A stretch of 64,000 bases of DNA from NCBI RefSeq assembly GCF_000230975.2, contig NC_021172.1, positions 868,001 to 932,000 on the forward strand, read 5' to 3'. A model generated the notes under the pieces. It was not told the origin of the DNA and did not search any database. It worked only from the letters and a program-made list of their open reading frames with translations. Of this stretch, positions 26,067-36,523 are shown in pieces. The stretch's first letter is position 1, and each line of letters starts with the position of its first letter. Origin of the DNA: Hyphomicrobium denitrificans 1NES1 (GTDB taxonomy: Bacteria; Pseudomonadota; Alphaproteobacteria; Rhizobiales; Hyphomicrobiaceae). Both the position numbers and the translations under genes were made by a program.

Positions 26067-26092
26067 AAACCGCCGCCTCGTGCGGGGTTTTG
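26067..26092 (+). terminator. Possible terminator near the origin region
   Basis: Stem AAACC...GGTTT with a GC-rich inner part (CGCCGCCTCGTGCGG) followed by T-rich sequence. No gene ends convincingly before it on this strand, so a short untranslated RNA ending here is one possibility. Confidence 0.35.
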
Positions 26093-26211
26093 ATTTTGGG
26101 AACCAGGTGTGTGAGTAGTTGAGATGCACGAAGCAAGATCGTCTGACTGATCGCGCTTCCCTGGCTGGCAAGCGAAGCGATCGAGGCCACTGGCGCGGCC
26201 GCCCTTAATTT

Positions 26212-26444
26212 CTTCCTTGATGCATTTGGTTTTGTATTTTGCTTTAAGCGTCCCTATTTTTAAGTCTGTAAATATAGATATGGATATAAATACTATTATA
26301 GTGTCGTGTTGCTTTACGCGCTGCGTCGCGTTTCTTTACGCAGGGTGTCGCGCAAATTCACGTAAGTGTCAGGACACGCGACGGTGTGTAAGGAGTTTTG
26401 ACAAGGTGTAAAGGTTCGCGACGAGGTGTAAGGAATCTTGACAC
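26212..26444. other. Probable iteron-type replication origin (oriV)
   Basis: About 95 AT-rich bases (26212-26305, exceptional in this GC-rich window) sit next to tandem 20-base repeats. Unit 1, 26385-26404, is TGTGTAAGGAGTTTTGACAA; unit 2, 26405-26424, is GGTGTAAAGGTTCGCGACGA; unit 3, 26425-26444, is GGTGTAAGGAATCTTGACAC. A degenerate unit precedes them at 26365-26384. Direct repeats of about two helical turns beside an AT-rich unwinding region are the hallmark of iteron plasmid origins. Candidate initiator genes lie at 28610-29029 and 29087-29803. Confidence 0.6.
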
Positions 26445-26491
26445 CAGTGGATCGCGATTTCAGCACCGCCTTTAAGACGCGTCTAATTTCG

Positions 26492-26734
26492 TTACCCCTG
26501 TCCCCTACCAGGGCCTGTCGTATCGAGGGCTTTCTTGCAGGCCGCAGAGACCTTGTCCTTGTTTGCCTCGAGGCACGCGCGAACCTCGCCTTGGCCGTGT
26601 TTTTTTCCTGCGCAATACTTCGGTATGTCATCTTTGCAGGCCGTCGCGACAGGGCCGGTTTGTGCGAAGGCCGTGCTCGAAAGCAAGGTGGCGGTAATAG
26701 CAGCGACTAATCCTTTGGAAATGGTTTGGAGCAT
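26492..26734 (-). CDS. Small periplasmic cysteine-rich-repeat protein
   Basis: 80 residues. A signal peptide ends at STAFAQ. The mature part has the Cys-rich repeat ACKDDIPKYCAGKKHGQGEVRACLEANKDKVSAACKKAL, with four cysteines in the C-x7-C...C-x11-C spacing of the cysteine rich repeat family. Function unknown. It lies downstream of the sulfide dehydrogenase pair on the same strand and may be co-expressed. Confidence 0.75.
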   Translation of the reverse strand: MLQTISKGLVAAITATLLSSTAFAQTGPVATACKDDIPKYCAGKKHGQGEVRACLEANKDKVSAACKKALDTTGPGRGQG

Positions 26735-26796
26735 TGCACGCGTTCCTTTTCTTTGAGGGCTGGAGCCGAGGCCGAGACGGCTTCTAATTGCCAGCG

Positions 26797-28047
26797 TTAG
26801 AAAAAGGTATCGGCCATGAGAGCGTCAAACCATTTTCCCATGTCTTTGAAATTATCTGCCGTCCAGCCGTTGGAAGCAGCAAAGGATTTGGCGGCTGGGA
26901 CCATGGATTTTGAGCCGCTGTCATACTGAAACACCGCCGTGAGCCAAGCTGCTTCCGTCTGCGTGATCGTTGAGTAGCAAGCCGAATTGGTCACCGGTGA
27001 GGGGTCTGGGTGCTGGCCTGAGAAAATGCGCAGCAGGGCGTCGGCGCAGACTTTTGCTTCCTGGTTGGCAATGTGACCGGCTTTGGGCTGCGCTGTCGCG
27101 ATCGAGTCGCCGATGACGTGCACGGTCGGCGCGACAGTACTCGCGTAGCTTAGCACGTCGACGGGTGCGAAACGGCCATCGCCACCACTTACGAGACCCG
27201 TGGCTGCGACAAGCGTTGCCGCGCGTTGTCTGGGGATGAGATTGATGACGTCCCCACGGACGCTGCCGCTATTTGTCGATAGGGCCATTTGTCGGGGGTC
27301 GGCTGAAGTAATCTCGATACCGCTGCGATATTCGATGGTCTTGGCATACAGGTCTCCGAAGGCCCGAGAGAAATTCTCCTTTTCGACGATGATGTCCGGA
27401 TTGGCGTCGAGCACGATCAGCTTGGCATTGGGCTTCATTGTCTTGAGCCAATCTGCAATCAGGCAGGCGCGCTCATAGGGGCCTGGGGGACATCGATAAG
27501 GCGGTTTTGGTATGGTCAGCACGACCACACCATTGGCCGGCATTTCGGTGAGTTGCTTTGCAAGCGTGGCTGTTTGCGGCCCGGCTTGCCAAGCATGGAC
27601 GATCCGGCCTTCCTCGTTGAGCCCGGGCACTGGATCAAAACTGATGCCTGGCGCCATGACGACACGGTCTGCGCTGAGCTGGCCGCCCGAGGCGAGGCGG
27701 ACTGTCGTGCGGATGGGGTCGACCTCAACGGCTTCGTCGATCACGACATCCACGCCGTAGCGGTTGCGCAGGGCATCGTATCCGAAGGTCAAGCTGGGTA
27801 GCGATCGCTGGCCGGTGAGAACGAGACTGCTCAGGATGCTCGAGACGTATTTCGCCTGGCGCTCGATGAGAGTCACTGCCACCGTGTCTCCCCACAGACG
27901 TAGGTACTTGGCTACGGCCGCGCCGCCCATGCCGCCGCCGATCACGATCACTCGGGCCTTGGGTTTGGCTGGTGGAAGCGCCCACGCGGGTTGGGGCAGC
28001 AGCGCAAGTGCTGCTGATGTAGTTTGAAGAAAGGTGCGGCGATCCAT
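26797..28047 (-). CDS. fccB: Flavocytochrome c sulfide dehydrogenase, flavoprotein subunit
   Basis: 416 residues. A Tat-type signal (DRRTFLQTTSAALALLP) sends the folded FAD protein to the periplasm. The FAD-binding start RVIVIGGGMGGAAVAKYL follows, and the redox-active cysteines of this family are present (RCPPGPYERAC near 195, and AKVCADALL near 345). The C-terminal FccB domain (YSTITQTEAAWLTAVFQYD) is complete. It oxidises sulfide and passes electrons to the cytochrome subunit encoded 9 bases upstream. GAGGTG precedes the ATG. Confidence 0.92.
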   Translation of the reverse strand: MDRRTFLQTTSAALALLPQPAWALPPAKPKARVIVIGGGMGGAAVAKYLRLWGDTVAVTLIERQAKYVSSILSSLVLTGQRSLPSLTFGYDALRNRYGVDVVIDEAVEVDPIRTTVRLASGGQLSADRVVMAPGISFDPVPGLNEEGRIVHAWQAGPQTATLAKQLTEMPANGVVVLTIPKPPYRCPPGPYERACLIADWLKTMKPNAKLIVLDANPDIIVEKENFSRAFGDLYAKTIEYRSGIEITSADPRQMALSTNSGSVRGDVINLIPRQRAATLVAATGLVSGGDGRFAPVDVLSYASTVAPTVHVIGDSIATAQPKAGHIANQEAKVCADALLRIFSGQHPDPSPVTNSACYSTITQTEAAWLTAVFQYDSGSKSMVPAAKSFAASNGWTADNFKDMGKWFDALMADTFF

Positions 28048-28056
28048 GGTGGCACC

Positions 28057-28431
28057 TCAGCGTTGGCCGGACAGCCACTGCGCAATATCGCGCAGCTGCT
28101 GGTCGGTGTAGCCTAACGCGTGCCGAGTCATGATGCCCTCGCCCTCCGCTCCCGACTGGTACTTCTCGAGCTTTCGCATGAGCTTATTCGCGGGCTTACC
28201 CACCAATGCGTCAAAACCGGCTGCCGCCTTGTTCGTACCGTGACACTGGGAACAATTTGACGCGAGGAGCCGACCCGTGGGGCTCACCTGGTTTTCGGCT
28301 GACGATGCATCGGTTATCCCCATCACTGCTACGACGCCGACCAGCATGATGCAGCGGGTGACGCGACGTCGTTCCCCTTTTCGGGAGCAATCGAAGGCCG
28401 CTATGGCCCGTCGTTTTTCGCGGACATTCAT
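28057..28431 (-). CDS. fccA: Flavocytochrome c sulfide dehydrogenase, cytochrome subunit
   Basis: 124 residues from the ATG at 28431, which has GAGG 7 bases upstream. A long basic N-region leads into a signal peptide ending SSAEN; one haem-binding motif CSQCH is followed by the class-I cytochrome fold with axial methionine in GIMTRHALGYTDQQLRDIAQWL. It accepts electrons from FccB. Only one haem motif is present, so it is the mono-haem form. First gene of the operon. Confidence 0.88.
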   Translation of the reverse strand: MNVREKRRAIAAFDCSRKGERRRVTRCIMLVGVVAVMGITDASSAENQVSPTGRLLASNCSQCHGTNKAAAGFDALVGKPANKLMRKLEKYQSGAEGEGIMTRHALGYTDQQLRDIAQWLSGQR

Positions 28432-28609
28432 CGCAGACCTCGCGTAAGGGAACTCGCGATAACTGCTTATTGCGGCAACCACCGCTCACCTTGGATCTCA
28501 ACTCAGTGGCAGGCTAGTGCTGCGTGACGCCGTCGCTTTGATAAGGATCAAGCTGAAAGCAAGTCGCATGAGAGCGACCATAGATCCCGTCGCGACATCG
28601 GTCACGCGT

Positions 28610-29029
28610 TCAATCTCCGAAAACCATGGCCTTCGTGACCTCAACAGTGTCGCGCCATTTCTGCGTCGACCGGAGGTAGCCGGTTTCGGGTTGAAGTTCG
28701 ATGAGGTCCACGTCACGCAGGCGCTTGATCATCGCGTGAATGGACTGACGGGAGAAGCCGAGGCTCTGGCCGAGCTGCTCTTTGGAAGCGAAGCACCAGC
28801 CCGGCACCGGGCTATGCGTGCTCGAAAGCTTATGGACGCTGTCGGCCAGGCAATACTCATGAATGGAGATACCGAGCTTCTTGCGGGCTGAGTGTAGGAT
28901 GAGCGTATAGCGTGCCTCTTCCGTCTGCAGGCGCTTGCGCTTCTGTTGCGCAGCGTGGCGTCGCTCTTCAACACTCTCTGCCTGTGATCTCAGGTTGATA
29001 CGATTGAACGCCATAGGACGTACTTGCAT
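28610..29029 (-). CDS. Winged-helix replication/regulatory protein of plasmid or phage type
   Basis: 139 residues. Residues about 60-130 (SVHKLSSTHSPVPGWCFASKEQLGQSLGFSRQSIHAMIKRL) form a helix-turn-helix with wing, as in phage and plasmid replication initiators or MarR-like helix-turn-helix proteins. The N-terminal third is a basic coiled region (VEERRHAAQQKRKRLQTEEA). It follows the coiled-coil gene in the same direction after 57 bases and lies about 2.2 kb from the iterons, so a role in replication is plausible. Confidence 0.65.
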   Translation of the reverse strand: MQVRPMAFNRINLRSQAESVEERRHAAQQKRKRLQTEEARYTLILHSARKKLGISIHEYCLADSVHKLSSTHSPVPGWCFASKEQLGQSLGFSRQSIHAMIKRLRDVDLIELQPETGYLRSTQKWRDTVEVTKAMVFGD

Positions 29030-29086
29030 TATAGCGCGGCTAACTGGCGCCAGACGGTTATCAACAGTCGGGCCATGTCTGCTTCC

Positions 29087-29803
29087 CTACTGCTGATGCT
29101 GTTCAGCGGAATTGTCGTTGCGCGGGGCTCCGAGCTGGAGCTGCTGCATGATCTTTTGAAGACCTTGGATCAGGACGTTCGTTTCCTTGGCGCGTTCGGC
29201 CATGGTGCTGATCTGCTCGTCTTTGACGGCCATCTGGCCCGTGAGGAGCCCGATCATTTGATCCTTCTCCTTGATGCGCTCATCCTTCTCCTCGAGGCGC
29301 CTTTCAAGCTGCTCGACAACGATTGCATGATCGCGCGCCAGATCTGGCGACAGGTCGCGACAGGTCGCGACCTGTCGCGGCTCGTCGTCGCCGTTGTGAC
29401 CCGCGTCTTCTATGGGAGGGTGGCTGTCGTTGCTTGTCGCGTCCTGTCGCGACAAGTCGGGACTTGTCGCGCCAAGGCGCGACCCGTCGCGACCTGTCGC
29501 GCTCGCCAACTCGGCAATCTGCGCGATGTGCCGTGCGACGGACTCGGGGGTGATTTTGTACTGAACGCCAAACGGCGTTTCCTGGCGCAAGCAATCGAGC
29601 TCGCCGTTCTTGCAGTACCGCTGGATGCTGCGCAGCGTGCGAGGGTACCCTGCGTGGTCGTAGCTCTGCTGCGCTTGCTCGATCGACAGCACATATTGGT
29701 CGGGGCTTGTCGCGACCTGTCGCGACACGTCGGGGCTTGTCGCGGCTCCGAATTGCGGATCTGGCATTACGCGCAGTGTAGCAAGAACTTGCCGCCGCCC
29801 CAT
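29087..29803 (-). CDS. HTH/coiled-coil protein encoded over GTCGCGAC repeat arrays
   Basis: 238 residues from ATG 29803, with GGGGA upstream. A MerR-like/plasmid HTH (about 50-85; RTLRSIQRYCKNGELDCLRQE) is followed by a long coiled coil (about 155-225; VVEQLERRLEEKDERIKEKDQMI). The two linkers are repetitive (SPDVSRQVATSPD, ATSPDLSRQDATS, RQVATCRDLSPDLARD) because the DNA carries repeated GTCGCGAC palindromes. The design (N-terminal HTH, C-terminal coiled coil) recalls KfrA-like plasmid proteins, but no family can be fixed by eye. Confidence 0.65.
   Translation of the reverse strand: MGRRQVLATLRVMPDPQFGAATSPDVSRQVATSPDQYVLSIEQAQQSYDHAGYPRTLRSIQRYCKNGELDCLRQETPFGVQYKITPESVARHIAQIAELASATGRDGSRLGATSPDLSRQDATSNDSHPPIEDAGHNGDDEPRQVATCRDLSPDLARDHAIVVEQLERRLEEKDERIKEKDQMIGLLTGQMAVKDEQISTMAERAKETNVLIQGLQKIMQQLQLGAPRNDNSAEQHQQ
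29344..29500. repeat. GTCGCGAC palindrome cluster A
   Basis: Exact GTCGCGAC at 29354, 29364, 29446 and 29486, with many near copies (TGTCGCGG, TGTCGCGT, TGTCGCGC). At 29351-29380 the unit repeats every 10 bases. It lies inside the coding region of the coiled-coil gene. Confidence 0.8.
29699..29755. repeat. GTCGCGAC palindrome cluster B
   Basis: Exact GTCGCGAC at 29709 and 29719 (10-base spacing), flanked by near copies TTGTCGCG and CACGTCGG. Near the 5' end of the coiled-coil gene, about 50-100 bases inside its start codon. Confidence 0.8.
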
Positions 29804-29998
29804 CAGTTTATCCCCATGTGCTCTCAAAACTGTCTTCAGGCAACGCTCGACTCTCCTGCCAACGGTGCGCCAGAGCTAGCGAAGTGGGGAACCCTAGAGG
29901 AGCGTATGAAAACTTTTAGGCGCGCTGCTGGTAAGACACCTACGAGACATAACGGCGATTGGCGAGAGGGAGATGGCTCGTTAAGTCATTGATGTTGT

Positions 29999-30072
29999 TG
30001 GCTGGGGGACTAGGATTCGAACCTAGACAGGCAGAGTCAGAGTCTGCAGTCCTACCATTAGACGATCCCCCA
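29999..30072 (-). tRNA. tRNA-Gln (anticodon CTG)
   Basis: Acceptor arms TGGGGGA and TCCCCCA, D-stem GTCT/GGAC, anticodon stem GCAGA/TCTGC with loop CTCTGAC (anticodon CTG, reading CAG), T-arm CTAGG-TTCGAAT-CCTAG, discriminator G and an encoded CCA. 74 nucleotides with CCA. Its 3' end points to the accessory left arm, so it may be an integration site. Confidence 0.96.
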
Positions 30073-30346
30073 AAGCCGGGATCTGACGAGCCTGAGGCTT
30101 CGCCGAAGCGCGGGTCATAGCAGCAGGCTCGGGCGGCTGCAAGCTCACGGTCGCAGTCCGCGGTATTTTGACGATTTGGCCATTCCGCCGTGCAAAAGCG
30201 GAGTTCGTCGCGTGCCACGCCGCTCGGCGCTTTACGCGAGTTCGCGACCTGCTACACTCATCGCCAACAGAGGTCCAGATGATTGGCCTGAAGAGCGCGG
30301 CGGCGGTGCTGCCAGCCGTCGTGATACCAGGTTCTGGAGAGACGTT

Positions 30347-31609
30347 TTGAAACCAGATCACCCAGATCCTGGCACGCCGGTCGGTGCCGAGCATCTGTCG
30401 AAATCCGATGAACCCGTTGGGTCTGTTGGGCACGCGCGTCCGGATCAGAGCCGAGTTAACGGCCGTAGTCACCATATCTCGGAACGTCCTGCGGCCAGGG
30501 ATATGACGGGGCTCCAATTCCCATCTCGCGCCGGGTCGCCGTCCGCGGGCTTTGCCGATCCGATCTATGGCGCTCTCGATCTTGGAACGAACAACTGCCG
30601 CTTGCTGCTCGCCCGTCCGTCACGCAGGGGCTTCCGTGTCGTCGATGCTTTTTCGCGGATCATTCGACTTGGAGAGGGCGTCAGCCAATCCGGGCGGCTT
30701 TCCGATCAGGCGATGAACCGTACGATGGAGGCGCTGAAGATTTGCGCAGGAAAGCTGCAGCGTCACCGCGTGGCGCGGGCGCGCATGGTTGCGACGCAAG
30801 CCTGCCGCGTCGCGGAGAACGGACATTCGTTCGTCGCCAACGTCAGGGACAGTTTCGGGCTCGATATCGAGGTTTTGACGCCTGAAATCGAGGCGCGTCT
30901 CGCGGTCGCTGGGTGTGCGACGCTGATCGATCCCGAAACCGAGTTCGTGCTGGTGTTCGACATCGGTGGTGGTTCGTCGGAGATTATCTGGCTCGATATG
31001 ACCCGGCTTGGGTCGCGCCGTGACGTGCTGGCGGGACGTTGCGATATCGATGATGCCGTTGTCGCGTGGGAATCGCTCCCGGTTGGCGTCGTGACGCTTG
31101 CCGAGCGGTTCGATGGCCGTGCGGTGACGCTTGATAGCTTCGCCGCGATGTCGGATGCGGTAACTCAGCTCCTCGTTCCGTTCGAAGCGCTGCATCGGTT
31201 CCGCGAACGTGTTGCGGGGCGGAAGGTCCATTTTCTTGGCACGTCCGGAACGGTGACGACCATCGCGGGCGTGTTGCTCGACCTCGAACGATATGACCGC
31301 AAGCGCGTCGATGGTATCTGGCTCAACACATCGCAGATTGACGACGTAACTTCGCGTTTGCTCGGTTTGAGCTACGAGGATCGCATTCTCGAACCCTGCA
31401 TCGGCCGAGAACGGGCCGATCTCGTGCTTGCCGGCTGCGCTATTCTCGATGCCATCCTGAAACTCTGGCCGGCCGAGCGGCTTCGGGTCGCGGATCGCGG
31501 ACTGCGCGAAGGCATCCTGATGCGTCTTATGATGGAGGATGGCGTGTGGCGAACGGGGCGGCGACGTCGGGGTCGGTCGCGGCGTTCGGGCAACGGGCGA
31601 GCGCCGTGA
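30347..31609 (+). CDS. Ppx/GppA family exopolyphosphatase/phosphatase
   Basis: About 420 residues when begun at the TTG at 30347, which has GGAGA 6 bases upstream; ATG 30503 would give 368. An ASKHA-fold phosphatase with phosphate-1 motif [18 protein letters not shown] and phosphate-2 motif [14 protein letters not shown], then [12 protein letters not shown]. Family members hydrolyse polyphosphate or pppGpp. The rlmE start overlaps its end, a pairing common in this group of bacteria. The last 20 residues are arginine-rich. Confidence 0.92.
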   Translation: MKPDHPDPGTPVGAEHLSKSDEPVGSVGHARPDQSRVNGRSHHISERPAARDMTGLQFPSRAGSPSAGFADPIYGALDLGTNNCRLLLARPSRRGFRVVDAFSRIIRLGEGVSQSGRLSDQAMNRTMEALKICAGKLQRHRVARARMVATQACRVAENGHSFVANVRDSFGLDIEVLTPEIEARLAVAGCATLIDPETEFVLVFDIGGGSSEIIWLDMTRLGSRRDVLAGRCDIDDAVVAWESLPVGVVTLAERFDGRAVTLDSFAAMSDAVTQLLVPFEALHRFRERVAGRKVHFLGTSGTVTTIAGVLLDLERYDRKRVDGIWLNTSQIDDVTSRLLGLSYEDRILEPCIGRERADLVLAGCAILDAILKLWPAERLRVADRGLREGILMRLMMEDGVWRTGRRRRGRSRRSGNGRAP

Positions 31610-32337
31610 CAAACAATAAGAGTGGCGGAGGGAAGGGCCGCCGGCAAAGTCTGAGCGGCGGTCAACGACAGCTGCACACGTCCGTCAAGACGGCGCGCAA
31701 ACGCTCGGTCTCCTCTGCGCGTTGGCTCGAGCGGCAATTGAACGACCCCTACGTTGCGGCATCGAAACGCGAGGGTCTCAGGTCGCGCGCCGCCTACAAG
31801 CTTCGTGAGATCGACGCTCGCTACAACTTTCTAAAACCTGGACAACGCGTCATCGACCTCGGTGCGGCACCCGGCGGCTGGTCGCAGGTCGCCGCCGAGC
31901 ACGTCAAGGCAACCGGCGGCAAGGGACAGGTCGTTGCCATCGACTACCTGAACTTCGAGCCGATCCCGGGCGTCGAGATCATCGAAATGGATTTCACCGA
32001 TCCGAAAGCGGAAGACTTGCTCAAGTCTCGTTTGCGCGGTGGAAGGGCCGATGTCGTTCTGTCGGACATGGCGGCGCCGACGGTCGGGCACGCCAAAACC
32101 GATCACCTCAGGATCATGGGGCTCGCCGAAGCGGCGGCGGCGTTCGCAGCGGATGTGTTGGAGCCTGGCGGCGTCTTTCTCTGCAAAGTGTTTCAAGGCG
32201 GGACCGAGCGCGATCTGCTCGACGCGTTGAAACGCGACTTCAAGGTGGTTCGCCACGTCAAGCCCCCGGCGAGTCGTGCGGAAAGTTCCGAGCTTTACGT
32301 TCTGGCGACAGGTTTTCGTGGACCTCAGGGCGACTGA
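31606..32337 (+). CDS. rlmE: 23S rRNA 2'-O-ribose methyltransferase RlmE (U2552)
   Basis: 243 residues from the GTG at 31606, which overlaps the upstream stop as GTGA; ATG 31546 would add 20 residues and overlap more. SAM-binding motif [18 protein letters not shown]. The K-D-K-E catalytic set of RlmE/FtsJ is visible ([39 protein letters not shown]). It methylates the A-loop of 23S rRNA during late 50S assembly. The N-terminal 35 residues are basic and low-complexity. Confidence 0.95.
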   Translation: MTNNKSGGGKGRRQSLSGGQRQLHTSVKTARKRSVSSARWLERQLNDPYVAASKREGLRSRAAYKLREIDARYNFLKPGQRVIDLGAAPGGWSQVAAEHVKATGGKGQVVAIDYLNFEPIPGVEIIEMDFTDPKAEDLLKSRLRGGRADVVLSDMAAPTVGHAKTDHLRIMGLAEAAAAFAADVLEPGGVFLCKVFQGGTERDLLDALKRDFKVVRHVKPPASRAESSELYVLATGFRGPQGD

Positions 32338-32696
32338 CGCGTGCGGACGAACGCGACTCGTTCGCCCGCGGTCATAGTCGCAGGAGCGGCAACGGCTGCC
32401 GCAAGCTCCAGCGCATTCGCGCACGCAATTGAGTGGCCCTGCCGGCGCTCCATCTCGTCGAACGCGGCGGAGAGTTCGAGCAGGTCTTCCATCTGGAGCC
32501 TGGGCGTGCCGAGCCTGAGGCTCAGCCGCGACTCACAATGGGCTTCAGACCATGCGAGAGCCGCTACTGGATGCTGGCGATCACTCCGCGACGGTTGCGC
32601 GCCGGGAAACGGGTCAATTGCGGCTAGCGACGTGCAGAGGACGATCAACCCGGCGCCCGCAAGGCCCAATCCGATCATTGCCCGCGCGTCAACCAT
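32325..32696 (-). CDS. Hypothetical protein with one membrane segment
   Basis: About 123 residues from an ATG at 32696 ([27 protein letters not shown] gives a signal or anchor). The rest is hydrophilic, with [30 protein letters not shown]. No family recognised. Convergent with rlmE, overlapping its last 13 bases. The frame can be extended to 32744. Confidence 0.45.
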   Translation of the reverse strand: MVDARAMIGLGLAGAGLIVLCTSLAAIDPFPGAQPSRSDRQHPVAALAWSEAHCESRLSLRLGTPRLQMEDLLELSAAFDEMERRQGHSIACANALELAAAVAAPATMTAGERVAFVRTRQSP

Positions 32697-32874
32697 ATCG
32701 AATCCAAGCAGAATCCCATGGGGGCTTGCACCCCGTGCCTTCAACCTCTCAGACTCCGACGACAGGCATGTGACGACGGGAGGCGCCTATTTGGGCGCTC
32801 TCAACAATCCATTGACAGCATTACCATTTGACGCGGAACGAAGCGCTTCCAAGCCAGGAACCTTGGTGCTATAG

Positions 32875-34452
<1,578 letters not shown>

Positions 34453-34488
34453 CGCTATTGTTCCCGGCACGCTGTTGCGGAGGTATCG

Positions 34489-34911
34489 ATGGCCGTCACC
34501 GATTTCCTGCTACCGGTATTCGTTCTGGTGTTCCTCACGTTCATCTTGCTTTTGCGGACGGCGGTGGGACGCGTCTCCAGCCTTCGGAGCGGCGAAGTCA
34601 AGCCTGACGATATCGCGCTCGGCGAGCCGGGATGGCCGAAAACCACCACGCAGTACGGAAACGCGTTCAAGAACCAGCTTGAGCTGCCGGTGCTTTTTTA
34701 TGTGTTGGTCGCGTTCATCTTGATAACCAGGGTCGGCGATTTGTTGTTGCTGGTGTTGGCGTGGATTTTCGTCATCCTGCGCCTCGCCCATGCTTACGTC
34801 CACACGACGAATAACAACGTACTCGTGCGCGGCCGCGTCTACGGCGGCGGCTTGGTCGCGTTGCTGGCGATGTGGGTGATCTTTGCCGTCAAAATCCTGA
34901 CGGGCACCTGA
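34489..34911 (+). CDS. MAPEG family membrane protein
   Basis: 140 residues with four membrane helices. The MAPEG pattern is seen in NAFKNQLELPVLFYVLVAFIL and LAWIFVILRLAHAYVHTTNN. Eukaryotic relatives act on glutathione conjugates and eicosanoids; bacterial roles are mostly unknown. Starts 36 bases after guaB and runs in the same direction. Confidence 0.9.
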   Translation: MAVTDFLLPVFVLVFLTFILLLRTAVGRVSSLRSGEVKPDDIALGEPGWPKTTTQYGNAFKNQLELPVLFYVLVAFILITRVGDLLLLVLAWIFVILRLAHAYVHTTNNNVLVRGRVYGGGLVALLAMWVIFAVKILTGT

Positions 34912-34922
34912 AGGGACATCAC

Positions 34923-36218
34923 ATGAGACCTGGAGCCCGGATCGCCGCGGCGATCGAGGTTCTGGAGGCGATCCTCAATCGTTACCAGCCCGTCACCATC
35001 GCACTGACCGATTGGGGCAAGGCGCATCGCTTTGCCGGTTCCGGTGATCGCAACGCGATCGGCGGGCTTGTCTATGATGCGCTTCGGCGGCGCGCCTCGC
35101 TTGCCTGGGCGCTGGGAGAGGACAGTCCGCGCGCTCTTGCCATCGGAGCTGCACCGTCGGCTCTCGGGCTGTCGGCGGATGTTGTGATCGCAGCTTGCGA
35201 CGGGTCCGAACACGCGCCACCGCCGTTGTCGGACGCAGAGCGCGCCGGACTGACGCGCGATATGAGCGCGGCGCCCGATGCCGTACGCGCCGATATTCCG
35301 GAGTGGCTTTGGCCCTCCTTTTCAGCGCAGTTCGGAGAAAATGCCGTAGCTGAAGGGGAAGCGATGGCGCGGCGGGCGCCAGCCGATCTGCGGATCAACA
35401 CGCTGAAGTCGACACCGGAAAAAGTCCTGAAGGCGCTTCTCCCGTTCGGTGCGTTGCCGTGCCCGGTTTCGCCTGTCGGAGTTCGCGTCCCCGCCCCTGC
35501 CGGTGCTCAGCGGACGCCGAACCTGCAGGCCGAGGCGGCGTTTCAGGCGGGCTGGTTCGAGATTCAGGACGAGGGATCGCAGATCGCCGCACTTTTGTCC
35601 GGTGCGGGCCCGAGAAAACAGGTCCTCGACCTTTGCGCCGGCGCGGGGGGAAAGACTCTGGCGCTTGCGGCCCTGATGCAGAACACCGGGCAGCTCTACG
35701 CCTACGATGCAGACCGTTATCAGTTGAAGCCGATTTTCGAGCGGATCAAGCGCGCGGGCGTTCGCAACGTGCAGGTTCTTCGCGCGGGCGATGAGGCAGC
35801 GCTCGCGGCGCTCGGCCCGCGCTTCGACGTCGTTTTGGCAGACGCTCCGTGCACCGGTACGGGCACGTGGCGGCGGCGTCCGGATGCCAAGTGGCGGCTG
35901 AAGCCCGAAGCGCTCGCCGCGCGCCAAGCCGAGCAACGGTCGGTGCTTGGCCGCGCGGCGTCGCTGGTGAAGCCAGGCGGGCGGCTCGTGTACGTCACCT
36001 GCTCGATTTTGCCCGAGGAGAATGTCGAGCAGGTTGCGGCGTTCTTGGAAACGCATGACGCGTTTCAAGCCGTACCGACCGGCGACGCCTGGGCGGCTGC
36101 CGGTCTGCCCGGTGAAGTTCCAGCCTCGGCCGATGGCCGATCCGACTCGCTCCTGCTTACGCCTGCCCGTCACGGCACGGACGGCTTCTTCATCGCGGCC
36201 CTGACCCGGGTGGCTTAA
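34923..36218 (+). CDS. rsmB: 16S rRNA m5C methyltransferase (RsmB family)
   Basis: 431 residues from ATG 34923, AGGGA 8 bases upstream. An N-terminal NusB-like RNA-binding part is followed by the methyltransferase: SAM motif QVLDLCAGAGGKTLALA, the catalytic ADAPCTGTGTWRRRPDAKW (proline-cysteine motif IV) and VTCSILPEEN (second cysteine). It makes 5-methylcytosine in 16S rRNA. The position-967 assignment follows the family; it could be a paralogue (RsmF-like). 11 bases after the MAPEG gene. Confidence 0.92.
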   Translation: MRPGARIAAAIEVLEAILNRYQPVTIALTDWGKAHRFAGSGDRNAIGGLVYDALRRRASLAWALGEDSPRALAIGAAPSALGLSADVVIAACDGSEHAPPPLSDAERAGLTRDMSAAPDAVRADIPEWLWPSFSAQFGENAVAEGEAMARRAPADLRINTLKSTPEKVLKALLPFGALPCPVSPVGVRVPAPAGAQRTPNLQAEAAFQAGWFEIQDEGSQIAALLSGAGPRKQVLDLCAGAGGKTLALAALMQNTGQLYAYDADRYQLKPIFERIKRAGVRNVQVLRAGDEAALAALGPRFDVVLADAPCTGTGTWRRRPDAKWRLKPEALAARQAEQRSVLGRAASLVKPGGRLVYVTCSILPEENVEQVAAFLETHDAFQAVPTGDAWAAAGLPGEVPASADGRSDSLLLTPARHGTDGFFIAALTRVA

Positions 36219-36523
36219 ACGAAGTTTCTGTGGATTGAGGTTTTGCTGCATCCCCGAGCGGCTACGCCGTGCGGCGTGTCCCTTATTCGTCGGCGTTCAA
36301 ATTTTTTCGGCAATTTCCCATTCGAATCTGAACTTCCAGAAATAAAAAGTGAGCGGAGCTTGGGCACGTAATTGCCTATTTTTCATCGTTGACATCGCAC
36401 GCAGCGAAACTATGTGATGCGGCGTTTGCCGTCAGGCTGTCGGCAAACCGAGGGATACGAGCCATGCTTCGCTTTGAGCGTCTGTGGCGTGCCCCGCTCG
36501 TTGCGGCCAATTGAGGTCAATGA
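36219..36523. other. Non-coding gap
   Basis: About 305 bases. No gene or repeat was seen. A relatively AT-rich patch (36298-36350) probably contains the promoter of the SET-domain gene. Confidence 0.4.

Larger units (their letters stand above)
25760..26491. other. Gene-poor region holding the origin
   Basis: About 730 bases between the Fic module and the Cys-rich gene, with no convincing protein gene. It contains the possible terminator at 26067-26092 and the AT-rich/iteron block at 26212-26444. Confidence 0.5.

Noticed and set aside
26314..26631. 105-codon minus-strand frame across the iterons
   Set aside because: It crosses the tandem repeats and partly overlaps the well-supported Cys-rich gene in another frame.
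29344..29755. Possible CRISPR array from the repeated GTCGCGAC units
   Set aside because: Units are 8-10 bases with no 30-base spacers, and they lie in a coding frame. No cas genes are present.
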